From contig JAFYIM010000363.1 in assembly GCA_017538635.1 (NCBI GenBank), forward strand, positions 1 through 7,865: 7,865 nt of DNA, given 5' to 3'. Of the stretch, positions 1 through 6,697 are shown one piece after another. The position numbers and the translations under genes are program-made. The notes beneath the pieces were generated by a model. It was given only the letters and a program-made list of their open reading frames with translations. It did not search any database and was not told where the DNA came from. The DNA is from a bacterium (GTDB lineage Bacteria; UBA3054). Positions within the stretch are counted from its first letter, which is position 1, and each line of letters starts with the position of its first letter.

Positions 1-1397
1 CCGAATTCGGCGAAGAGATGGATCTCGTATTGCGCGTTGAGGACGTCATGCGGGAAGACTTGAAAGGCTCCGAGTTCGGCAACGTTGGCTGCACGCATCC
101 TTACGGCAAGCAGTGCTTCGTTTACCAGTCGCACGGCTGCTCTTACACGAGGACTACCGGCATCTGGCAGACAGTCTGGGTCGAAGCGGTAGGGAAGGCC
201 GGATTGGTTGATTGCTACATGCGCCCTGACATTGATGCGAAGAAACTTTATCTCACGCCTTCTTTCTATGAAGTTCCGGAAGGGCTGAAGTTTCGCTGCG
301 TTGTCAAGAATGGCGGCAGCGTTGTGGCGGAAGGGGAGTGGGACGCCAAGGAAGGCAAGCAGTACGAGGTTTCGTTTGGCGAAATGAGGTTGTGGTCTCC
401 GGCTGATCCTTTCCTTTACGACGTCGTTTTGGAAACTGTGTTGGACGGCGCTGTGGTTGATTCGGTCAAATCTTACACCGGTATGAGAAAGTATCATTGC
501 GCCAACGGCAAGATCTATTTGAACAATGAGCCCATTTTTATGCGCATGGTGCTGGACCAGGGCTTTTATCCCGACGGCATCTGGACGGCGCCGAGCGACG
601 AAGCTCTGAAGCAGGACATCGTGATGTCGATGGCGGCGGGTTTCAACGGCGCCAGACTGCACCAGAAAGTTTTCGAGGAAAGGTTCCACTACTGGGCGGA
701 CAAACTCGGCTACCTGACCTGGGGCGAATTCCCGAGCTGGGGCTGCGACCCCAACGTTGCCAAGGCTTGCGAAAATCACAAGCGCGAGTGGAAGGAAGTG
801 TTGCTTAGAGACCGCAACCATCCTTCCATCGTGGCCTGGACGCCCTGGAACGAGACCTGGGGGATCCAGAACAGACTGCAGCACGAGAACAGCCATATGG
901 AAAGTTATCGGCTCTGCACACAGCTTGATCCCTCGCGTCCTGTGAACACGGCGTCCGGCGGCGTGCACTATGCGACGGACCTCTGGACGGTGCACATGTA
1001 TCACAAGCCTGACAAGCTTCCCTCCCTCTTGGTTGCGGATGAAAACGGACATTATTTCGAGAACTTCCCGGAACAGCAGGAGACCAAGTGGCACGGACAG
1101 CCCTACGTCGTGGATGAGATCGGCGGCATAGGCTACATTCCTCCCGACAGAAAAGCTTTCGCCAGCAACACCTGGGGCTACGGCGGCATGCCGCAGACCG
1201 AGGAAGAATTTTTGACGAGGCTAAAAGAGACCGTCAAATGCTTCGTTGAGGCGCCTCACGTCCAGGGCTTCTGCTATACGCAGCTGACGGACGTCGAGCA
1301 GGAGCAGAACGGCGTTTACAATTATGACAGGACCAATAAGGTCCCCGTTGAAAAACTGCATGAGATCTTCACGCAGGAAAGGCCTGAATTTAAGTAA
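1..1397 (+). CDS. Glycoside hydrolase family 2 protein (beta-galactosidase/beta-glucuronidase-like), 5' end missing
   Basis: This is a retaining beta-glycosidase of family GH2; the exact sugar cannot be told from sequence. The reading frame is open to the left edge (first full codon at base 3), so the gene starts outside the window; the ATG at base 18 lies inside the sugar-binding domain and is not the real start. Counting from that Met, residues 1-57 are the end of the jelly-roll domain (YTRTTGIWQTVW), about 60-155 an Ig-like sandwich, and about 157-440 the TIM barrel (LDQGFYPDGIWTAPSDEA). Both catalytic glutamates are visible: acid/base E279 in WTPWNETWG and nucleophile E367 in VVDEIGG. The protein ends just after the barrel, without the C-terminal domain of its neighbour. 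The next gene, 23 bp downstream, is a divergent paralogue sharing the YLNN, LDQG, PSDEA and TDVE-NG-YDR motifs. Any signal peptide would lie upstream of the window. Family call is firm; substrate is open. Confidence 0.93.
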   Translation, partial: EFGEEMDLVLRVEDVMREDLKGSEFGNVGCTHPYGKQCFVYQSHGCSYTRTTGIWQTVWVEAVGKAGLVDCYMRPDIDAKKLYLTPSFYEVPEGLKFRCVVKNGGSVVAEGEWDAKEGKQYEVSFGEMRLWSPADPFLYDVVLETVLDGAVVDSVKSYTGMRKYHCANGKIYLNNEPIFMRMVLDQGFYPDGIWTAPSDEALKQDIVMSMAAGFNGARLHQKVFEERFHYWADKLGYLTWGEFPSWGCDPNVAKACENHKREWKEVLLRDRNHPSIVAWTPWNETWGIQNRLQHENSHMESYRLCTQLDPSRPVNTASGGVHYATDLWTVHMYHKPDKLPSLLVADENGHYFENFPEQQETKWHGQPYVVDEIGGIGYIPPDRKAFASNTWGYGGMPQTEEEFLTRLKETVKCFVEAPHVQGFCYTQLTDVEQEQNGVYNYDRTNKVPVEKLHEIFTQERPEFK

Positions 1398-1410
1398 ACA
1401 ATAAAACCTT

Positions 1411-1415
1411 AAGGA
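1411..1415 (+). promoter_or_regulatory. Ribosome binding site of the second GH2 gene
   Basis: AAGGA lies 5 bases before the ATG at 1421, inside the 23-base gap between the two GH2 genes. It supports that start, which also begins a good signal peptide. The gap holds no hairpin and T-run that would end transcription, so the two genes are probably co-transcribed. Confidence 0.7.
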
Positions 1416-1420
1416 TAGAT

Positions 1421-3679
1421 ATGAAAAAAAGCTTGTTTCTCTTAGTGGCTCTGATCGCGATCAGCGCCTGCGCTTACACCCCCGTCAAGACTCACATCAT
1501 GACGACCTGGGGCGAAAACATGACTCCGGAGACCGCCTGGCAGAATTATCCGAGGCCTAATTTGGTGCGTTCCGACTGGCAGAATCTGAACGGCCTTTGG
1601 AAATTCGCCGTGACTAAAATCAACGAGGAAATGCCGAAGGATGAGAATTGGCAGCAGGACATCCTCGTTCCTTTCGCTCCCGAATCCGCTTTAAGCGGCG
1701 TCGGCCGCCTTACGGAACCCAACGAGACTTTGTGGTACAAGAGAACATTCTCCCTTCCTGAAGTGAAAGAGAATACTCGTTATTTCCTGAATTTCGAGGC
1801 TGTTGACTGGAGATGTCAGGTCTTCGTGAACGGCAAAGAAGCGACGGCCGCTCCGCACGTCGGCGGCAACGTTCCCTTCGCGGTGGAAGTGACGGATCTT
1901 GTTCAGGCCGGGGAGAACACGCTTGTCGTGACCGCCTGGGATCCCTCGAACAGTTACGGACAGCCTACCGGCAAACAGAGCCTGAATCCGGGCGGCTGCT
2001 TCTACACCAGAGTCTCCGGCATCTGCGGCAGCGTCTGGATGGAAACGACGCCAAAAGGCTACATCACGGGTTACAACGTTGAAAGCGACATCGACAAAGG
2101 CGAAGTGAAAGTGACCGTCGATTGCGCCGGCGATCTCGCGGGCGCCAAAGTGACGGCGGAAATCTCTTTCGGCGGCGAAGCGGTCGCCGAGGGCGAGATC
2201 GGCGATTGGTCCAAGGGCCAGACCTTCACGGTCGCAGAGCCGAAGCTCTGGGACATTGGGGAGGGCAACCTTTACGACATCACGCTGAAACTGGAAACGG
2301 CTTTCGGGACTGACGAAGTCAAGGGCTACTTCGGCATGCGCAAGATCGAATTCAAAAAGGACGAGCTGGGCATCCAGAGGATCTATCTTAACAACAAGAA
2401 GATCTTCATGCAGGGAACCCTGGACCAGGGCTGGTGGCCGGACGGATTGCTGACTCCGCCCTCTGACGAAGCCATGCAGTACGACATCGACATCTTGAAG
2501 GAACACGGCTACAACTTCATGCGCAAGCACATCAAGATCGAGCCGAGAAGATATTATTATCTCTGCGACAAGGCGGGCTTCCCGATCTGGCAGGACATGG
2601 TCTCCGGCGGACAGAAACCGGAGGAAAAATATCACATTTACCGCGCCGAGCTCGTTGAGATGATCAAAGACTTGAGGAACTTCCCCTCTATCGTCGTCTG
2701 GATCGCCTACAACGAAGGCTGGGGCCAGCCTGACAAGGAGAAATCCACCGAGACCACGCGTTGGCTCAAGCAGATCGACACCACTCGCCTTATAAGCGAG
2801 ACTTCCGGCTGGACCGATCACAACTGCGGCGACATGAAAGACCATCACCAGTATCCCAGCCCTCTGCCCACTCCCGCCAACGACGACAGGCTGACGATCT
2901 GCGGCGAATTCGGGGGCTTGGGCCTCTTCATCGAAGGCCACCTCTGGAACCCCGAGAGCAAGTGGGGCTACCGTTCCGACTCTAACGTCGAGGACAGTCT
3001 CAAGCGTTACGAAGAGATCATGAACAATTTGGCCCGCTGCGCCCATGAGAGCTTCGCAGGCAGCGTCTATACCCAGACAACCGACGTGGAAACGGAAGCC
3101 AATGGCCTTGTCACTTACGACAGAAAAGTCGTGAAGTATCCCACCGCCAAAATGAGAGCGCTGCACAAGAAAGTTGAAAAGATCGCCCTTAGCACCAAGC
3201 CCATGACGAGAAAGTGCTTCGTGCCCAAAGGCACTGAGGAAAAGATCGTCTGGAAATACATCTTTGAGAAACCGCAGGGAGAGTGGACCGCGCCTGATTT
3301 TGACGACAATCTGTGGAGCCTGGGCGAAGGCGGTTTCGGCAACGAAATAATAAAGAACGACCTCGGCGCCAAACCGAAGACCAATTGGGATACCAAGGAG
3401 ATATACCTGAGGCGCGTCTTCATTCTGAAGGAAGTCCCCGATGAGAACCTTGAAATGGACATCTTCTACGACGAGGATCCCGAAATTTACGTAAACGGTG
3501 TCCAGATCTTCAAGACGGAAGGCTACTCCAGGGGCTACGACAGAGTGCTCATTAGAAAGGAAGACGTCAAGAAAGCCTTTAAGAAAGGCGAAAACGTCAT
3601 CGCCGTCGGCTGCAAGAACAAAAATGGCGGCGCCATGATCGACCTTGGCTTCTACAGCGAACTGAAACTTGGGGAATAA
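1421..3679 (+). CDS. Glycoside hydrolase family 2 lipoprotein with extra C-terminal beta-sandwich domain
   Basis: This 752-residue GH2 enzyme should hydrolyse a beta-linked sugar on the outer side of the cytoplasmic membrane. Residues 1-17 form a signal peptide with a lipobox (I14-S15-A16-C17), so Cys17 is probably lipidated. Then follow the sugar-binding jelly roll (about 43-208, NYPRPNLVRSDWQNLNGLW), an Ig-like domain (about 212-308) and the TIM barrel (about 310-590, LDQGWWPDGLLTPPSDEAM). Catalytic residues are present: acid/base E432 in AYNEGWG and nucleophile E496 in ICGEFGGLG. Residues about 605-750 form an additional galactose-binding-like sandwich (DFDDNLWSLGEGGFG, YLRRVF, EIYVNG), a likely carbohydrate-binding module. 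The opening resembles GH2 proteins I recall from Planctomycetes and Lentisphaerae. The start is supported by the AAGGA site and the signal peptide. It is paralogous to the upstream gene; the HIT gene begins 1 base after its stop. Substrate is unknown: galactoside, glucuronide and others are all possible. Confidence 0.93.
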   Translation: MKKSLFLLVALIAISACAYTPVKTHIMTTWGENMTPETAWQNYPRPNLVRSDWQNLNGLWKFAVTKINEEMPKDENWQQDILVPFAPESALSGVGRLTEPNETLWYKRTFSLPEVKENTRYFLNFEAVDWRCQVFVNGKEATAAPHVGGNVPFAVEVTDLVQAGENTLVVTAWDPSNSYGQPTGKQSLNPGGCFYTRVSGICGSVWMETTPKGYITGYNVESDIDKGEVKVTVDCAGDLAGAKVTAEISFGGEAVAEGEIGDWSKGQTFTVAEPKLWDIGEGNLYDITLKLETAFGTDEVKGYFGMRKIEFKKDELGIQRIYLNNKKIFMQGTLDQGWWPDGLLTPPSDEAMQYDIDILKEHGYNFMRKHIKIEPRRYYYLCDKAGFPIWQDMVSGGQKPEEKYHIYRAELVEMIKDLRNFPSIVVWIAYNEGWGQPDKEKSTETTRWLKQIDTTRLISETSGWTDHNCGDMKDHHQYPSPLPTPANDDRLTICGEFGGLGLFIEGHLWNPESKWGYRSDSNVEDSLKRYEEIMNNLARCAHESFAGSVYTQTTDVETEANGLVTYDRKVVKYPTAKMRALHKKVEKIALSTKPMTRKCFVPKGTEEKIVWKYIFEKPQGEWTAPDFDDNLWSLGEGGFGNEIIKNDLGAKPKTNWDTKEIYLRRVFILKEVPDENLEMDIFYDEDPEIYVNGVQIFKTEGYSRGYDRVLIRKEDVKKAFKKGENVIAVGCKNKNGGAMIDLGFYSELKLGE
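3671..3675 (+). promoter_or_regulatory. Ribosome binding site of the HIT gene, deciding its start
   Basis: GGGGA ends 5 bases before the ATG at 3681 and lies inside the last codons of the GH2 gene. It favours ATG 3681 over the in-frame TTG at 3669, which would overlap the GH2 gene and add four residues before the family-typical start MDNCIFCK. Confidence 0.45.
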
Positions 3680-3680
3680 A

Positions 3681-4079
3681 ATGGATAATTGCATTTTCTG
3701 CAAGATCATAAAAGGGGAGATCCCCTCCTACAAAGTCGCGGAGACAGAGGAGGCCTATGCATTTTTGGACATAGGCCCCCTTTCTCCCGGGCATACGCTC
3801 GTGCTGCCGAAAAAGCACATCGCTAATATTTTCGAAGCGGATCCCAAGGACCTCTATCCTGTCCTGGATCTTGTCCAGAAAATAGCGGCTTTGATGAAAG
3901 AAAAGCTTCCCTGTGACGGCGTCAACATCCTTATCAACAACGGCGAAGCGGCCGGGCAATCCGTCATGCACTGCCACTGGCACATAATCCCCAGATTCGC
4001 AGGCGACGGATATAAGTTCCCGCCCGCCGGCTCTCTTTCCAAAGAACAAGCTGAAGAGATCCTTGGCAAATTGAAATGA
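3681..4079 (+). CDS. HIT family protein (HINT-like nucleotide hydrolase/transferase)
   Basis: This 132-residue cytoplasmic protein is a complete, normal-length histidine-triad protein. HINT-type members hydrolyse purine nucleoside phosphoramidates and related adenylated compounds through a nucleotidylated histidine; the in vivo substrate here is not known. The triad is H97-C98-H99-W100-H101, followed by IIPRF, and preceded by the usual INNG and AGQSV segments. The N-terminus CIFCKIIKGEIPS carries the C4-x-x-C7 pair that, with H46 of KKHI and a triad histidine, forms the structural zinc site in many bacterial relatives. The start at ATG 3681 is chosen from the GGGGA site and the family-typical beginning. 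The gene lies 1 base after the GH2 stop, and its stop codon overlaps the next start as ATGA, so it is embedded in the operon. A Fhit- or GalT-like role is less likely given length and motif spacing. Confidence 0.95.
   Translation: MDNCIFCKIIKGEIPSYKVAETEEAYAFLDIGPLSPGHTLVLPKKHIANIFEADPKDLYPVLDLVQKIAALMKEKLPCDGVNILINNGEAAGQSVMHCHWHIIPRFAGDGYKFPPAGSLSKEQAEEILGKLK
4076..4079 (+). promoter_or_regulatory. ATGA stop-start overlap (translational coupling of HIT and M16 genes)
   Basis: The start codon of the M16 gene and the TGA stop of the HIT gene share the bases ATGA. The nearest purine-rich stretch upstream (GAAGAG) is too far away to be a normal ribosome site, so ribosomes finishing the HIT gene probably restart here. 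Confidence 0.7.
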
Positions 4080-6688
4080 AGTTCGCAAAGGGACTAGTCT
4101 TTCTTCTTTTCGCGGCCTCACTCCTAATGGGCGAGGAGGCGCTCCTTCCGGCCTGCTCAATAAAGAGTTCCGTAAGCGATCTGGGCGCGACGATCGTAAG
4201 CGCCGATCTGCCGGGGAATCCTGAGACGGCGGTGACGGTCGCTTTCCCCGGCGGCGTCTCCGGCGAAGGAAACCTTCTGGGCAGCGGCTTGGCTTTCACT
4301 ACGACGGAATGGCTGAGGAAAAAGCTCGACCGGGAGCGCCTGAAACCTGACTGCGCTTACTTGGAGACGGAATGCGAAGTCGTTCTTGAACGCGACGCGA
4401 TATTTGTCGTCATAACGGGTTTGAAGGAACAGGTCAAAGCGGCCGTGAAAACGCTCTTTGAGATCGTGAAAGCCCAGGATATCGATGACGAAGAGTTCGC
4501 GAAGCTGAAGGACGAGACAGTCGCTTACCTCAAAAAATCGGAGAGCGAGGAAAAGAACGCCCTCATAAACCTCTGGCGCCGCACGGCCTTCCCGGCCATG
4601 ATGGAAGCCGTGCCGAAATGCGGTTATTCCGCGCAGGCGGAAAAATTAGAAAAAAGCGATCTTCTGAAATACATGGCGGCGCACTTCGTCTCCGGGAACG
4701 CTTCCTTCGTCCTGGTTGGAAGCCTTTTCGGCAGCGGCTTGGAAGAGCTGGCAGGGGAATGTCTTTCCTCTCTTCCGGAGGGAATATTCATCAGGGACGA
4801 CAGGGTGCTGATTGGCGACGACGGAACGCCCCGCTTCTCCATGAAAACTGCCAAAGGAAAAAACAGCCTCGTCTGCTTAGGCGTGACTCTGCGCCCCTCC
4901 GCCAAAGACAAAGCGGCAGCGGAAGTGTTGGCCAATCTTTTGGAAAAAGGTGTCGGTGAATTGGAGAAAAAACTGGCGGAGGAATTCCAGAGAAGAATTG
5001 AAGTCGGCGTTCTGAGGGAGAAAGAACTCGGCGGCGAATCCCTTCTTTTCATCTGCGAAGCGCCGCCCGAAGACCGAACGAAAGTCCAGGGCATCATGCA
5101 GGGATACCTCCGCTCTTTCGCCGGTAAAAAATACACCGAGGAAGAGGTGAGGGGAGAAGCCGACCAGCTTTTGACCGAACTGGCGGCGCGCTGCGCCAAG
5201 CCGATGAGTTTTTCCAAAATGCTTTCCAGGTCGGTCATAGACAGAAGAGGCCCCTTCTCCCTCAGGGAAGAAGCCAAAGCTATAAGCGACCTCAGATCCG
5301 ACAAACTCAAAAGCTACGCCGAAAAAAATCTCTCTGCTTCCTGCATAACGCTCTGCTGGAGCGATCCGGAAGAAATCATCGAGCCGAGGGCGGCGGAGTT
5401 CCTGCGCCTCGAGCGCGAGATACTTGAGAATATCGGCTACCAGTCGTACAGGAGAATTTTGCCCGGACAGGCCGAGGTGCTTTTCCAGAGAAGGGAAGAC
5501 GAAACGCTCGTGCGCTGCGCTTTCGTATCCCTTGGCGGCAACTGGTATGAAGAATCCTTCAACAACGGCATCTTCGCCGTCATGTCGGAATTCCTGTCGC
5601 AGGGCGCCGGCGATCAGCAGGCTTTTTCCAAAGCCGTGAAAGAATGCGGCGCAAAGGTCGCTCCTATCAACGAGCCGCAGGTAATAGGCTTCGAAGCCGT
5701 CGTACCGGCCCGCAGCTTCACGAAACTTCTGCCTTATCTTTGCCGCGCCTGGAGCAATCCGAAGATTACGGATTTCGGCGTCGCAGAGGCGGTGAAGAGA
5801 ACGCTCGCGCGTTCCAGTATTGAGAACACGAACAGCATCGAGAGCGCCGAGATGCTCATGCGCACGTTCCTTTTCAAAGATCATCCTTTCGCCTACGACC
5901 GTTACGGCAATCCTTTTGTGCTTGAGAGGATCAAAGCTAAGGACGTCGCTTCCTTCTACAAGGAATACGTTACGCCGGACAACACCGAGATCATAGTGAG
6001 CGGCCCCGTCGAGGAAAAAGCCGTTCTTATGGCGGCCCATTCCGAAATGAAGGATTTCCTAATGAAAGGCAACGAGAAAGTTCAGAACCAAAGAAGACCG
6101 TCGAGGCCCAGGCTTCTGCCCGATGTGGTGAACGAAGTTCCCGAAGGCGAAGAGGAGAAAGTTTTCTTCGCTCCGGAAAGCACCGGCATGGCCATTATAG
6201 GCACGGCCCTGCCCGGATTTGAGAATGATCCTGCCTTGCCGTACCTCGTCTCCTATTCCCTGCGCCGCCCGCTTGCTTCCGTTTTGGCCAGGCTCAGGGA
6301 AAAATACGGCAGCCAGTCCGTTTTGGGAAGCGGCTTCAAAGCTTACCAAGGGTACGCCCTGGGATATGCTTTCGTCTATTTGAAAACGGGCGCCGACATC
6401 ATTGACGATTGCTCGAAGCAGCTCTATGACGCTTGCAAAGAGAGCAGGGAAGAACTGCTCATCCCCGAAAAATTCGAAAGCGTCAAAAATTCCGCGGCCG
6501 AAGCCTCCGCGCTCTACTCCAGAAGCTCCGAGGATTTCATAAGGAGAGCCTCCGTCGAAGCGCTCTTTGCTACCAACGATTTCGGCGACATGGCGGAAGC
6601 GGTGAGGGCCGCGCAGCTATCCGGCGTAAGCAACTCTCTTAAGCGCATAGGCCCCGTTCGCAAGATTGTGGTCAAGCCGGCGGAATAA
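4076..6688 (+). CDS. Secreted M16-family peptidase homologue lacking the HxxEH zinc site (probable pseudoprotease)
   Basis: This 870-residue protein has the M16 (pitrilysin/processing peptidase) layout as two tandem halves: M16 N-lobe about 35-215, C-type lobe about 220-430, second N-lobe about 455-640, second C-lobe about 680-865. Telltale segments are SDLLKYMAAHFVSGNASFVLVG, split as residues 194-203 and 204-215, FKDHPFAYDRYGNPFVLERI (600-619), DVASFYKEYVTPDNTEIIVSG (from 623) and RPLASVLARLREKYG (731-745). Residues 1-19 form a signal peptide, so it acts outside the cytoplasm; C27 has a poor lipobox (LPAC after two Glu). Where active M16 enzymes have HxxEH, this one reads GLAFTTTEWL (71-80) and GIFAVMSEFL (498-507). 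There are only three histidines in all (203, 603, 655), none in a zinc motif. It probably binds peptides or partners, or is a chaperone-like inactive member. No good ribosome site precedes the ATG; it overlaps the HIT stop by 4 bp, implying coupled translation. Confidence 0.85.
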   Translation: MKFAKGLVFLLFAASLLMGEEALLPACSIKSSVSDLGATIVSADLPGNPETAVTVAFPGGVSGEGNLLGSGLAFTTTEWLRKKLDRERLKPDCAYLETECEVVLERDAIFVVITGLKEQVKAAVKTLFEIVKAQDIDDEEFAKLKDETVAYLKKSESEEKNALINLWRRTAFPAMMEAVPKCGYSAQAEKLEKSDLLKYMAAHFVSGNASFVLVGSLFGSGLEELAGECLSSLPEGIFIRDDRVLIGDDGTPRFSMKTAKGKNSLVCLGVTLRPSAKDKAAAEVLANLLEKGVGELEKKLAEEFQRRIEVGVLREKELGGESLLFICEAPPEDRTKVQGIMQGYLRSFAGKKYTEEEVRGEADQLLTELAARCAKPMSFSKMLSRSVIDRRGPFSLREEAKAISDLRSDKLKSYAEKNLSASCITLCWSDPEEIIEPRAAEFLRLEREILENIGYQSYRRILPGQAEVLFQRREDETLVRCAFVSLGGNWYEESFNNGIFAVMSEFLSQGAGDQQAFSKAVKECGAKVAPINEPQVIGFEAVVPARSFTKLLPYLCRAWSNPKITDFGVAEAVKRTLARSSIENTNSIESAEMLMRTFLFKDHPFAYDRYGNPFVLERIKAKDVASFYKEYVTPDNTEIIVSGPVEEKAVLMAAHSEMKDFLMKGNEKVQNQRRPSRPRLLPDVVNEVPEGEEEKVFFAPESTGMAIIGTALPGFENDPALPYLVSYSLRRPLASVLARLREKYGSQSVLGSGFKAYQGYALGYAFVYLKTGADIIDDCSKQLYDACKESREELLIPEKFESVKNSAAEASALYSRSSEDFIRRASVEALFATNDFGDMAEAVRAAQLSGVSNSLKRIGPVRKIVVKPAE

Positions 6689-6697
6689 GTTTGCGCT

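Noticed and set aside
18..20. ATG at 18 as the true start of the first GH2
   Set aside because: The frame is open upstream to the window edge and the residues there continue the jelly-roll domain, so the gene is cut by the window.
3669..3671. TTG as alternative start of the HIT gene
   Set aside because: It would overlap the GH2 gene and add four residues not typical of the family; ATG 3681 has the ribosome site and the canonical MDNCIFCK beginning.
1691..3709. 672-codon open frame on the minus strand opposite the second GH2 gene
   Set aside because: It is exactly codon-aligned with the GH2 gene and open only because TTA, CTA and TCA are avoided there. The protein matches no family I know and the sense strand has clear catalytic motifs.
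3713..3726. Interrupted palindrome AGGGGA-GA-TCCCCT near the HIT start
   Set aside because: The 2-base centre is too tight for an RNA hairpin, and the sequence encodes the conserved KGEIPS segment; no second copy was seen to suggest an operator.
3752..3777. Perfect 8-bp inverted repeat GGCCTATG/CATAGGCC with a 10-base loop in the HIT gene
   Set aside because: It lies inside conserved HIT coding sequence and is followed by C's, not T's. A rough estimate gives one or two such 8-bp hairpins by chance in a window this size.
4145..4158. Lipobox at C27 of the M16 protein
   Set aside because: Proline at -2 and two glutamates between the hydrophobic stretch and Cys27 make lipidation unlikely; ordinary signal peptidase cleavage near residue 19 fits better.
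4877..6040. 387-codon open frame on the minus strand opposite the M16 gene
   Set aside because: Same codon-aligned antisense artefact; no recognisable motif or ribosome site.
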